Shown piece by piece: positions 35,550 through 44,165 of a DNA stretch of 64,000 bases. Source of the DNA: Streptomyces actinomycinicus (GTDB lineage Bacteria > Actinomycetota > Actinomycetes > Streptomycetales > Streptomycetaceae). The stretch covers positions 124,001 to 188,000 of the forward strand of contig NZ_JAERRK010000009.1 of assembly GCF_016741775.1 (NCBI RefSeq), given 5' to 3'. Numbering within the stretch: position 1 is the first letter of the stretch; each line of letters begins with the position of its first letter. The notes below the pieces were generated by a model that saw only the letters and a program-made list of their open reading frames with translations, ran no database searches and was not told the origin of the DNA. The position numbers were made by a program, and so were the translations under genes.

Positions 35550-36113
35550 TCAGCTCAGGACGTTTTCGACGGTGTCGAGTACTGCGGTCCAGGGCAACTC
35601 GCGCCCGGCAGGCGCCTCGCGTGGCTCGTACAGAGGCCAGATCTCCGGCCCGTAGACCAGGTGCACGTCGGCCTCTCGTAGCGTCTCGATGTGACGCTTC
35701 CAGGCGGGGTGGCGTACATGAGCCGCATTGACCCTGGGGAACACCACTACGGGCAGTCCGAGAGTGCCGAGTGCTTCCCCTACTTGTGTCAGCGCTTGGT
35801 TGTCGGCGATGCCGGTCGCGAGCTTGGCCACCGTATTGGCGCTCGCGGGGGCCACCACGTAGCAGTCCACCTTCGGGTGCGGACTTACCTCACCGGGCAG
35901 CCGTGCTTCATCCCGGACGGGTAGGCCTGTCAGCTTCTCCAAGCGGGCGACCTCGCCACTCATGCGCAGCCAGCGACCTGCCGTCGGTGTGAGTGTTACA
36001 GCCGCTCGCCAGCCCCGCGCCAGCGCCGGCTCCACGAGCCCGGTGCGCAAGCTCTCGACTCCTCCGGCGCTGGTACCCACGACTCCCAACACCCGGCTTT
36101 TCCTTGTGCTCAC
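35550..36113 (-). CDS. HFCD-family flavoprotein (phosphopantothenoylcysteine-decarboxylase-like)
   Basis: This 187-aa FMN-binding protein has GVVGTSAGGVES near the start and the family motif PASANTVAKLATGIADNQAL around residues 90-110. The HFCD family includes PPC decarboxylase, EpiD/MrsD peptide decarboxylases and UbiX-like prenyltransferases, so oxidative decarboxylation or flavin modification chemistry is plausible. GTG 36113 overlaps the regulator stop in a GTGA and is preferred to the ATG 15 nt upstream. Confidence 0.8.
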   Translation of the reverse strand: MSTRKSRVLGVVGTSAGGVESLRTGLVEPALARGWRAAVTLTPTAGRWLRMSGEVARLEKLTGLPVRDEARLPGEVSPHPKVDCYVVAPASANTVAKLATGIADNQALTQVGEALGTLGLPVVVFPRVNAAHVRHPAWKRHIETLREADVHLVYGPEIWPLYEPREAPAGRELPWTAVLDTVENVLS

Positions 36114-37345
36114 TGCACCGCCCTGCATCGTTGAGCCATCATGAACAGCTCCGACGAAGGAGCTCCGCCCGTAACCGGAGCTTGCTTGATCAGGTCGCGC
36201 AGCGTGTCACGGACACGAGGATTGTTCCGCACGAGCTGTGGCGAGGTTGACTCGGCTGTGCGCAGCTCCGTGAACGCGTCGTCCACCCGCCCGGTCAGAG
36301 AGAGGGCTCGGGCGTAGTCAATGCGGTGAGAGACGCTGCGCTCCGCAGCTATGTGGTCCACATCGATATCACCGTGCTCCACCAGGTACGACACGTTGTC
36401 GAGATCCAGCTCCGCCGAGAGCCGGTGCAGCATCACGTTCGTCGGGCCGAAGCATGTGTGCCAGTAGTTCTCGTCCGAGCCAAGCTGGTCGGCCAGCTCC
36501 TCGGCACGGGCCAAGAGACTCATGGCGGTCGAACGATCCTGATGCCGAGCTGCGGCGATAGCCGCTCGGAGGTGGATCATGCCCAGCAGGCTCAATGCAG
36601 CCGGATCGCTCTCCTCGATTCGAGCGGACAGCCACTTTGACGCAGTCATCGCCAGCTCCAGAGCGTCGTCGTACCGGCCGTTCGCTAGAAGGGCATGCGT
36701 GCCCGACCGGGCAGCGGAGGCCAGGACCAATGGATCCTCCGACTCGTCGGCAGCTCTCATGGCCCTCTCAGCAGCGAGCCAGGAGATGTCGGACTCACCC
36801 ACCTTGGCGAGGGTCGTTGCTGCAAGGTGGTGGACGCGCGCGGAGACTGCCCAGGAGTCCACGCGCTCTGTGGTGGAGCGAACAGCACGATCTTCGAGTC
36901 CCTGAGCGGTTTGAAGCAGTCCAGGAAGCGCAGCGATCACCTTGCCGAGCCGACCGGCCTGATAGTCGTCCCAAGCTGCTTCGACGCGAGGTGCCACCGG
37001 GCCGGGGGTCGGGAGCTGATTCTCAGCCTCTGGTCCGAAGAGCAGGCGCGACAAGCGGCGCGGGCTCATCAAGGCGTCCCGGACAGCGGGTACATCGTCT
37101 TGTTGCCGCTCGTCCTCCATCAGCACAGGCTTCCCGAGCAGGTCACCGAGTGGTACCCGGAGTACGCGGGCCAGCTCGGCGAGCATGTCAATACGGGGAG
37201 GCTTACGCCGGCCTGACTCCGCCTTGGCCAACCAGTCGGTGCTGCGGCCCACCAAGCCGGCCAGGACTTGCTGGGTGTAGCCGCGGCGTCGCCGGTGGAA
37301 AGCGATCCGCTCACCGATGGTGAGATGGTCTCCGAGCCCACGCAT
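36110..37345 (-). CDS. XRE-family regulator with C-terminal TPR-like repeats
   Basis: This 411-aa protein has an N-terminal HTH (residues 8-60: LTIGERIAFHRRRRGYTQQVLAGLVGRSTDWLAKAE) followed by about 300 residues of helical repeats resembling TPRs (WLAAERAMRAADESEDPLVLASAARSG). Streptomyces regulators of this build often control linked operons in response to a small ligand. ATG 37345 has GGAGGG 6 nt upstream. It is the first gene of the cargo operon and is translationally coupled to the flavoprotein gene. Confidence 0.82.
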   Translation of the reverse strand: MRGLGDHLTIGERIAFHRRRRGYTQQVLAGLVGRSTDWLAKAESGRRKPPRIDMLAELARVLRVPLGDLLGKPVLMEDERQQDDVPAVRDALMSPRRLSRLLFGPEAENQLPTPGPVAPRVEAAWDDYQAGRLGKVIAALPGLLQTAQGLEDRAVRSTTERVDSWAVSARVHHLAATTLAKVGESDISWLAAERAMRAADESEDPLVLASAARSGTHALLANGRYDDALELAMTASKWLSARIEESDPAALSLLGMIHLRAAIAAARHQDRSTAMSLLARAEELADQLGSDENYWHTCFGPTNVMLHRLSAELDLDNVSYLVEHGDIDVDHIAAERSVSHRIDYARALSLTGRVDDAFTELRTAESTSPQLVRNNPRVRDTLRDLIKQAPVTGGAPSSELFMMAQRCRAVQ

Positions 37346-38072
37346 GCGTGCCCTCCCTCGACCTGGCGGGCCGCGTCACGAACCGAACGGCCAGCCGCTT
37401 GTACGGACCGGACGGATTTTTGCATTAGAGAGAGAAACGGTCGATGGGGCGGGTCTGCCGCGATCGCTCAGCTACGCCAGCGCCCCGCCCCCGGGGTTTG
37501 TTGCCGCGATCATGGGAGCGAGAGTCGGCAGCTCCTGTCGGCGTCGCCTTGCGCGCAACAGGTGGAGCACTCACATCTGGTTTCAGGCGCACCTCACAGT
37601 CGAGGTCGCTAGAGCTTGTTGACCAGTAGCAGAAAGATGCTTGTTGGCAAACTGAGACTGATGCCTCACAGTCGTGTTGGCGCTCGATTGCAATCACAGC
37701 TTCTTCAAGTTCGCGTTGCGCTCTTCAGCGTCGTTCAGTCCTTCGGTCACGACACGCGATGGGTAGTGAGGGATCCAGGAAATGCATCAAAGTAGCTTCG
37801 TGGACCTCCTACTCATGGGGGGGGAGGGAGGTGCAAGGTCGCTTCTCGACCGGACGACCCCGCGCAGTGATCCGTATTTTTTCGCGCGCCAAAATTCCCG
37901 ATGAAGCGGGCTGCCGTCACCGGGCTCAATCGCCTCCGATGGACCCGGAACGTCGCATGGTTCGCTGGCAACCACTCCCGCTTTCGCGGCTTAGCGCAAG
38001 GTAATATGTGATGCCCCTGCGACCAGTTTGTGGGCGGGCCGGTAACTACTACGCGGTCGGCGTCGGCGAATA
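37346..38072. other. Intergenic region upstream of the cargo operon
   Basis: These 727 nt contain no ORF that I trust; short frames exist on both strands but lack ribosome-binding sites and codon bias. The region must hold the promoter of the XRE regulator. It is less GC-rich than its surroundings, and AT-rich spots such as ATTTTTGCATTAGAG (near 37420) and GAATATTAC (near 38068) could be promoter or termination elements. Confidence 0.5.
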
Positions 38073-38477
38073 TTACGGTTGCACGCCCTTCTCCGGGCCT
38101 CCTCGATGTCCGGAGATGTCATCCGGTCGTGGAGGGAAGAAGTGATCTCCCCGCGCAGACAGAGCGGCGACGAACGCGGCCTTCTGGTCGTCGTCGCCGT
38201 ATACCGTGACGTGTTGGCCGGTCGAGGCGTCAAGGACGACCATCCCACCGGTGGCGTTAGCGGCCCGTACCGCGTCGGGGAGATCGGACAGGCTTCCGGC
38301 CAGGACGGGGCAGGTGCTGTCGTGCTGGATGGTGAGACGGCCGATGGCGTCGTCCTTGGGCTTCGCCCAGCTCGTAGCTGAGTGACAGTGACCGCACCTG
38401 TAAGCGTCAGCGGCCCGTTCCAGGTCCGTCCAATCCCTACGAGGGCGACGGGGTTTGCTGAACTTCGTGCGGCCCAT
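38073..38477 (-). CDS. Hypothetical mobile-element protein with a Cys/His cluster
   Basis: This 134-aa protein has a basic N-terminus (MGRTKFSKPRRPRRDW) followed by CGHCHSATSW and, 20 residues later, IQHDSTCPVL. This is a C-x2-C ... H-x4-C pattern that could bind zinc. No characterised family is recognised. It lies downstream of the RepA-like ATPase, separated by a repeat-rich gap. Confidence 0.6.
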   Translation of the reverse strand: MGRTKFSKPRRPRRDWTDLERAADAYRCGHCHSATSWAKPKDDAIGRLTIQHDSTCPVLAGSLSDLPDAVRAANATGGMVVLDASTGQHVTVYGDDDQKAAFVAALSARGDHFFPPRPDDISGHRGGPEKGVQP

Positions 38478-38581
38478 GGTTCGTTGATCCTTTCGGGGAA
38501 AGCTTCAGCAATGGCGGAGGGCTCACTGAGAGCGATGGCGTAAGGCGTGCCCAATCGACACACGTGCGCTCGCGTGATGGC

Positions 38582-38651
38582 GTGACCGGCCCCATAGGCC
38601 CGGTCACACGCACGCACACGTGACCGGTCACGCGTGATGTCACACGGTCAC
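38582..38651. repeat. Cluster of GGTCAC/GTGACC inverted and direct repeats
   Basis: GTGACCGG (38582-38589) and CCGGTCAC (38600-38607) form an inverted repeat, GTGACCGGTCAC (38620-38631) is a perfect palindrome, and a further GGTCAC lies at 38646-38651. They sit at the 3' end of the RepA-like gene. They could be iterons of an origin or a terminator. Confidence 0.4.
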
Positions 38652-39886
38652 GCGACCTGACCTGCGGCTTCGTCGACCACGAACCATTGGGCGGCCATCC
38701 CGACCCGTTCCGGGGCTATCTGGTCGACCAGGCCCATTCCGGCGAGGCGGTTGAGAGCCCGCGAACACGTTTCTCGTTGCAGTCCGTGACCGTGCTTGGC
38801 GGCTATTCGGTCGACCAGTTGCCGCACAATTTCTGGCCGCCCAGCGGTCCGCATCGCCTCCAGGAGCTTGCGTTCAGCCGGGGACAGATCGTCCTGCCGT
38901 CCGCTCCCGCTCGTCGCCGAGTCATCTCGCTGGACGGAGTAGTGCATGGCACTGGAGAGGTCGCCGGGGATCTCTTCATAGACGCGCCGAATCAGACCCA
39001 TCTCGGTGTCGGGGATCTCGTCGCCGCGCAGCGACCACTTCTGGCACACGGTGCTTTCGCCCGTGGCGGGGTCGGTACGGCGGGACTTTACCGCGACGGA
39101 GATGAGGAACCGGCCCCATGCTCCGGGGCCGACGCCACTCGCCCGGTCGTGGCCGTCGCCCGTTCCGCCCTTGTTCCAGTGGTGGGAGATGATCAGGCTC
39201 GCGCCGATCTCCTGGGCGACGTGCTGCGCCTTCTGTAGCAGTTCGCCCATCGAGTAGAGGTCGCTGCCCTTGGCTCCCCCTGCGGCGAGGTACAGCGGGT
39301 CGACGATGACGAGTTTCGGGCGGTGCAGAGCGGCGGCCTGGCGAAACAGTTCCAGGTGCTCGGCATTACCCAGTCGCGGCGCGCGGAAGCACAGGACGAT
39401 GGGCAGGGCGTCCGCTTGTTCTCGCGTGAGCCCCTTGGATTCGGCAACCGCCCGGATGCGCCGTACGGCCTTCCTGCGGCTGCCCTCCCCGAAGAACACG
39501 AGGACGGGTCCCGGGTCTTCGCATGCGAACTCTACGAACCATGCCAGCCCGGCCGCGCAGGATACGGCGGCGTCGATGACCGCCCAGGTCTTCCCGGCCT
39601 TGTCCTCTGCAGACATGACGCCGTAGTCGCCTGCGACGATGACGCCCTTGAACAGCCAGCGCGGCGGGCCTGCTGCGTCTACCTCGGCGGCGACGGCGGC
39701 GAGTGAGTGGAAGGTGAGTTCGCGGATGTCAGTCTGTGCCCAGTGGCTGCGGTGGAGGCACGGCTCGTGCTGATCGTGGTCCAGGCAGAGCGTCGGTGAC
39801 GGCCTACGGAACTGAGACGTCGGTACACTGGTCGTGGGTTCGGGGCCGCTCTCGTTGGGGGCGGCCTCGTTGCTGTTCTGGCTCAT
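38648..39886 (-). CDS. RepA-like AAA/RecA-fold ATPase of the element
   Basis: This 412-aa protein has a RecA-fold core, with a Walker A-like SAEDKAGKTW near residue 95 and Walker B KLVIVDPLYL. A C-terminal winged-helix-like region starts at about residue 330 (SPAERKLLEAMRTAGRPEIV). This is the architecture of the RSF1010 RepA-type hexameric helicase found in many actinobacterial elements. The ATG at 39886 overlaps the stop of the short upstream gene (ATGA), so it is preferred to earlier starts. It may support replication after excision. Confidence 0.75.
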   Translation of the reverse strand: MSQNSNEAAPNESGPEPTTSVPTSQFRRPSPTLCLDHDQHEPCLHRSHWAQTDIRELTFHSLAAVAAEVDAAGPPRWLFKGVIVAGDYGVMSAEDKAGKTWAVIDAAVSCAAGLAWFVEFACEDPGPVLVFFGEGSRRKAVRRIRAVAESKGLTREQADALPIVLCFRAPRLGNAEHLELFRQAAALHRPKLVIVDPLYLAAGGAKGSDLYSMGELLQKAQHVAQEIGASLIISHHWNKGGTGDGHDRASGVGPGAWGRFLISVAVKSRRTDPATGESTVCQKWSLRGDEIPDTEMGLIRRVYEEIPGDLSSAMHYSVQRDDSATSGSGRQDDLSPAERKLLEAMRTAGRPEIVRQLVDRIAAKHGHGLQRETCSRALNRLAGMGLVDQIAPERVGMAAQWFVVDEAAGQVA

Positions 39887-40188
39887 AGTTGGCATGCCCA
39901 GGTTGCGGGTCCGCGCGGCGTGGCCCGGTCTCCTTTCGCTTGATCTTGCTGGGGCAGCAGGTTCCGTTTCAGGTCCGCCAGAGCGTCGGCCAGCGCTTCG
40001 GCATAGGCGTCGATCGGGCACAACGGGCAGCGTGGCCCTAAGGTCGATCACTCCCTCGACGACCCTGGCCGGCGGTGTCTCCTCGCGCCATCAGGGTCGG
40101 AGTCCAGGACGCGCAACTCCCGCCGAACGGGCGCAAAGGGGCACAGCTCGACGTCGAGTAGGGCTTTGTAGCGATGGCTGGGGCTCAT
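39883..40188 (-). pseudogene. Small element gene interrupted by two compensating frameshifts
   Basis: From ATG 40188 (overlapping the excisionase stop) the frame encodes MSPSHRYKALLDVELC and stops at 40048. The neighbouring frame then gives a protein-like run (WREETPPARVVEGVIDLRA), after which the first frame resumes (CPIDAYAEALADALADLK) and ends in a TGA overlapping the RepA-like start. One missing base near 40095 and one extra base near 40028 would restore about 101 continuous residues with start and stop couplings intact at both ends. It is either a recent pseudogene or a sequencing artefact. Function unknown. Confidence 0.5.
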
Positions 40189-40376
40189 GCGGCGGCTCCC
40201 CGGCTCTGCTCGTCCAGCCACCGCTCGACGTCGGTCCAGCGGTAGCGGACGTGACGCCCCACCTTGATTGAGCGCGGGCCGGTGCCCCGGTAGGACCACT
40301 GGGCGAGCGTCGCGATCGGCAGTCCCAGGTACTCGGCGAGTTCCACACGTGTCACGAGCTTCTGCTTGCTTGGCAT
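40185..40376 (-). CDS. xis: Excisionase-like HTH protein
   Basis: This 63-aa protein is a single helix-turn-helix of the AlpA/HTH_17 type (TRVELAEYLGLPIATLAQWSYRGTGP, then RYRWTDVERWL). ATG 40376 has GGGAGG 5 nt upstream; the longer frame upstream was discarded. It is divergent from the regulator-int operon and probably acts as the recombination directionality factor. Confidence 0.78.
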   Translation of the reverse strand: MPSKQKLVTRVELAEYLGLPIATLAQWSYRGTGPRSIKVGRHVRYRWTDVERWLDEQSRGAAA

Positions 40377-40445
40377 CTTTCCTCCCTGCGTAGCTCTTTC
40401 CAGCAGCATGCCAGTGTCGCTTGCGGAATGCTAGAGAGGGTGAGA

Positions 40446-40464
40446 TTCTGCCTACGTGGCAGAA
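40446..40464. promoter_or_regulatory. Operator-like inverted repeat spanning the regulator start codon
   Basis: TTCTGCC (40446-40452) and GGCAGAA (40458-40464) are perfect 7-bp arms around a 5-nt spacer, and the GTG start of the regulator is at 40456. Binding of the regulator here would shut off its own gene and int. A -10-like TAGAGA precedes it at about 40432. Confidence 0.55.
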
Positions 40465-40953
40465 ATGAGAAAGCACAGTGAACGCGGACCCGTCGGTGAT
40501 CAGGTGGCAGAGAACCTTGCTCGACTGCGCCGTGAGACGACCGCCGAACTGGCTGCAGCGGTAACCAAGTTGGGCGTTCCGATGACCGCATCCACCATCA
40601 CGAAGATCGAAACGCAGAAGCGTCGCATCACGGTTGACGAACTGGTGGCTCTGGCCGCCGCGCTGGGGGTTTCTCCGGTCACGCTGATGCTTCCCCCCGA
40701 GGGCGACCAGACCGAGACGGTACGGCTGGCGGAGAGGCTCACCGTGCCCGGATGGCGGGAGGCCTGGCGCTGGATGCACGGGCTGACGCCGCTGGTCGCC
40801 AGGAAGCGGGTCCCCGTCTCCGGTCTGTCCTGGCTGGCCACTAACCGGCCGTACGTGACGGAGGAAGAACTCGCCAAGATCATGTTCGCGGCTCCGGCAA
40901 CGATCGCGGTCGAGGTGCTGGAAGAGGAGGTCGACGATGGCCCAGGTAGTTGA
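40456..40953 (+). CDS. XRE-family regulator upstream of int
   Basis: This 165-aa protein has an HTH at about residues 15-70 (VAENLARLRRETTAELAAAVTKLG ... STITKIETQKRRITVDELVALAAALGV). A C-terminal segment of about 90 residues has no recognised domain. It overlaps the int start by 17 nt, so the two are co-expressed. It most likely represses excision functions via the repeat at its start codon. Confidence 0.78.
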   Translation: MAEMRKHSERGPVGDQVAENLARLRRETTAELAAAVTKLGVPMTASTITKIETQKRRITVDELVALAAALGVSPVTLMLPPEGDQTETVRLAERLTVPGWREAWRWMHGLTPLVARKRVPVSGLSWLATNRPYVTEEELAKIMFAAPATIAVEVLEEEVDDGPGS

Positions 40954-42220
40954 CCGGTGGCATCTGTCCCGGCCCGGGGAAGGCGCAGAGCCGTGCAGGG
41001 TACACAGCAGCAAGACGAGAGTGTTGGTGCCGTCTGCTGACCATGGCCGAGGTAAGCGTTGGCAGGTGCGCTACAGGGACGCGTCGGGGAAGCAGTGCAA
41101 GGAGAACTACGCGCGCAAGCCGGACGCTGATGCCCGTGCCGCTGCAGTAGAGACAGACCTCAACCGGGGAGAGTTCATCGACCGCAAGGCGGGACGAGAG
41201 ACTTTCCGGGCGGTGGCCGAGCGCTGGCGGGCGTCGGCTGTCCACCGGCCCTCCACCGCGGCCAGCGTCCGGCAGAGGCTGGAGTCTCACGTGTACCCGG
41301 CGCTTGGGCAACGTCCGATAGCCGACATACGCCAGTCTGAGATCAAGGCGTGGATCAAGGACCGCTCCCAGGTGCTCGCCCCGGTGAGCCTGCGGAACAC
41401 GTACGCGATCATCGTTACTGTCATGCGTTCGGCTGTGCTGGACGGTGTCATTCGGTCCTCTCCATGCGACGGCGTGAAGCTGCCGACCAGGCGTCGGACC
41501 GAGGTGGTACCGCCCGGCGACGTGGCCGTGCGCGCACTCATCGACGCCGCCCCGACCATCCGCGAGCGAGCGCTGGTGCTCCTCGCGGCCTGCTCGGGCC
41601 TCAGACAGGGCGAGCTGTTCGGCCTCGAAGTCCGCCACGTCGATTTCCTGCGCCGTGAGGTGCGGGTCGAGCAGCAGCTGTGCGACATCACCGGGAAGGG
41701 CGCAGGAGGCGTCTTCCTTGGGCCGGCTAAGACCCATGAGGCCGTGCGCACCGTGCCGCTGGCCAAGGCCGCTGTAGACGCCGTGGCAGCCTTCCTGGCG
41801 GCATCGCCGCCACGGGAGGTGGAGGTCTGGGACCGTACCGACCCGCGCAAGCCCGTGAAGCGAAAGGCGCTACTGATCTTCCCGAACGCGGAGGGGAGAC
41901 CCGTGCAGCGCTCTCCTTGGGCGCGGACATGGTCCGGCATCGTGAAGCGCGCGAACGCCGCGCTGGAGGTTGCGGGCCGTGACGAACGGGTGCCAGCCGG
42001 GACCACACTGCATGATCTTCGCCACTACTACGCGAGTCTGCTGATCAAGCACCGCGAGTCCGTGAAGACCGTCCAGAAGCGCCTGGGGCACTCGAAGCCG
42101 AGCATCACGCTCGACACGTACACCCACCTCTGGATGGAAGACGAGGACACGACCCGAGCTGCAGTCGAAGCAGCGCTCGGCGATGTGCCCCCGATGTGCC
42201 CTGAGAGGCAGGCTGGATGA
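40937..42220 (+). CDS. int: Tyrosine site-specific integrase
   Basis: This 427-aa recombinase has an N-terminal arm-binding region (KRWQVRYRDASGKQ), a core-binding SAM-like domain and a catalytic domain. All catalytic residues are visible: Arg in CSGLRQGEL, the H-x-x-R box in LHDLRHYYAS, His in LGHSKPS and the nucleophile Tyr in LDTYTHLW. It ends 34 nt before attR, as expected for int-attP architecture, and should catalyse recombination at the 14-bp core. Confidence 0.95.
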   Translation: MAQVVDRWHLSRPGEGAEPCRVHSSKTRVLVPSADHGRGKRWQVRYRDASGKQCKENYARKPDADARAAAVETDLNRGEFIDRKAGRETFRAVAERWRASAVHRPSTAASVRQRLESHVYPALGQRPIADIRQSEIKAWIKDRSQVLAPVSLRNTYAIIVTVMRSAVLDGVIRSSPCDGVKLPTRRRTEVVPPGDVAVRALIDAAPTIRERALVLLAACSGLRQGELFGLEVRHVDFLRREVRVEQQLCDITGKGAGGVFLGPAKTHEAVRTVPLAKAAVDAVAAFLAASPPREVEVWDRTDPRKPVKRKALLIFPNAEGRPVQRSPWARTWSGIVKRANAALEVAGRDERVPAGTTLHDLRHYYASLLIKHRESVKTVQKRLGHSKPSITLDTYTHLWMEDEDTTRAAVEAALGDVPPMCPERQAG

Positions 42221-42254
42221 CTCTTCGCGCAGGTCAGGGCCGTGCCCGGACAGA

Positions 42255-42268
42255 TCAAGGGTATCCGT
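42255..42268. repeat. Attachment site attR (14-bp core)
   Basis: TCAAGGGTATCCGT is the exact partner of 21548-21561. Joining the chromosomal sides gives a native site in which rnd is preceded by GTGCGTGGACGG and the 38-bp palindrome. Confidence 0.88.
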
Positions 42269-42275
42269 GCGTGGA

Positions 42276-42313
42276 CGGCGCCCGTCGACGGAACGTTCCG
42301 TCGACGGGCGCCG
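42276..42313. terminator. Perfect 38-bp palindrome (strong hairpin) beside attR
   Basis: The two 19-nt arms (42276-42294 and 42295-42313) are exact reverse complements with AACGTT at the centre. It lies between the element and the response regulator gene. A second smaller hairpin (about 42333-42350) follows, closer to the regulator stop. They probably terminate the regulator transcript and insulate rnd. Confidence 0.75.
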
Positions 42314-42398
42314 CAGGGGCGTAAACCAGTCACCCGGGGGCAAGCCCCGGTTCACCGACGTGACCGCAAGGTTCCGCCGAAGGAGGTACGCGCAGGGC

Positions 42399-43058
42399 TC
42401 AGTGGATGATCCCGGTGCGCAGGGCCACGGCCACCATGCCGGCCCGGTCGCCGGTGCCCAGCTTGCGGGCGATGCGGGCGAGGTGGCTCTTCACGGTGAG
42501 GGCGGACAGGCCCATCGAGACGCCGATCGCCTTGTTCGACTGGCCCTCCGCGACCAGTCGCAGCACCTCGACCTCGCGTCCGGACAGCTCGCGGTAGCCG
42601 CCCGGGTGGCTCGGGGCACCCGGGGGGCGGCGGTGCATGCGGGCGGCGGCACCGAGGGGAGCGGCACCGGGTCGGGTGGGGAGCCCGATGTTGGTGCGGG
42701 TGCCGGTGACGACGTAACCCTTGACCCCGCCGGCCAGCGCGTTGCGGACCGCGCCGATGTCGTCGGCCGCGGACAGTGCGAGGCCGTTGGGCCAGCCCGC
42801 GGCGCGGGTCTCGGACAGCAGGGTCAGGCCCGAGCCGTCGGGGAGGTGGACGTCGGCGACGCAGATGTCGCGGGGGTTGCCGATGCGGGGACGAGCCTCC
42901 GCGATGGACGAGGCTTCGATGACGTCGCGCACTCCGAGCGCCCACAGGTGGCGGGTGACGGTGGAGCGGACGCGCGGGTCGGCCACGACCACCATGGCGG
43001 TCGGCTTGTTCGGGCGGTAGGCGACCAGGCTTGCGGGTTGCTCTAGGAGAACGGACAC
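42399..43058 (-). CDS. Orphan LuxR/NarL-family response regulator
   Basis: This 219-aa protein has an N-terminal receiver domain (AMVVVADPRVRSTV; presumed phospho-acceptor Asp in ADVHLPDGSG, about residue 67). Its C-terminal LuxR HTH is LSGREVEVLRLVAEGQSNKAIGVSMGLSALTVKSHLARIARKLG in the last 60 residues. GTG 43058 has AGGAGG 5 nt upstream and was chosen over the longer frame. No histidine kinase gene is adjacent. The gene is conserved next to DUF3000 and hemE in streptomycetes, as I recall. Confidence 0.85.
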   Translation of the reverse strand: MSVLLEQPASLVAYRPNKPTAMVVVADPRVRSTVTRHLWALGVRDVIEASSIAEARPRIGNPRDICVADVHLPDGSGLTLLSETRAAGWPNGLALSAADDIGAVRNALAGGVKGYVVTGTRTNIGLPTRPGAAPLGAAARMHRRPPGAPSHPGGYRELSGREVEVLRLVAEGQSNKAIGVSMGLSALTVKSHLARIARKLGTGDRAGMVAVALRTGIIH

Positions 43059-43323
43059 CAGGCCTCCTGGGTGGGGGACGGGGCCGGCTTGTGGGGAGGA
43101 AGCCGGGACGAACCGTGCTTTCAAGGTCACAGTCGTCTTCGGCAGCAAACTCGTCCGCCTTTAGAGAATGATCACGATCTAGTGAGTAACAATCTGTGCA
43201 ATTCGGACACGCGATCGATCATCCGAAGATCGAGTCGGTTCAAGCGGGTGCGATTCGAGTGCGCAAAGTGGCCGTATCGACAAAGAGATGGTCAACGGGG
43301 CGTTTCGCTGCGATCGCTGAATA

Positions 43324-44079
<756 letters not shown>

Positions 44080-44165
44080 GCGGGGAAGAGTAAGGGGAAG
44101 CGGGGCCCCGCGCAGGGCAAGACACCCCGCGCCGGTGGTCACCGATGTCGTGCGAGACTTGCTCC

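Larger units (their letters stand above)
21548..42268. mobile_element. Integrative element of about 20.7 kb (tyrosine integrase, RepA-like ATPase, restriction-modification and biosynthetic-like cargo)
   Basis: Direct 14-bp repeats bound the block, the integrase gene ends 34 nt from the right repeat, and the genes inside are absent from the core order I recall (rnd followed by an orphan response regulator). It carries int, an excisionase-like gene, a phage-like regulator, a RepA-like ATPase, a toxin-antitoxin-like pair, hsdRMS and an 8-gene cargo operon. Base composition is visibly lower in GC at 21.7-26.5 kb than in the flanks. No TraB/FtsK-type transfer gene is present, unlike typical actinomycete ICEs such as pSAM2. 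Confidence 0.88.

Noticed and set aside
37425..38004. Short frames of 81-90 aa in the gap upstream of the cargo operon
   Set aside because: They lack ribosome-binding sites, recognisable domains and Streptomyces codon bias.
21548..42268. Complete self-transmissible actinomycete ICE
   Set aside because: No TraB/FtsK-like translocase, relaxase or spread genes are found between the att sites.
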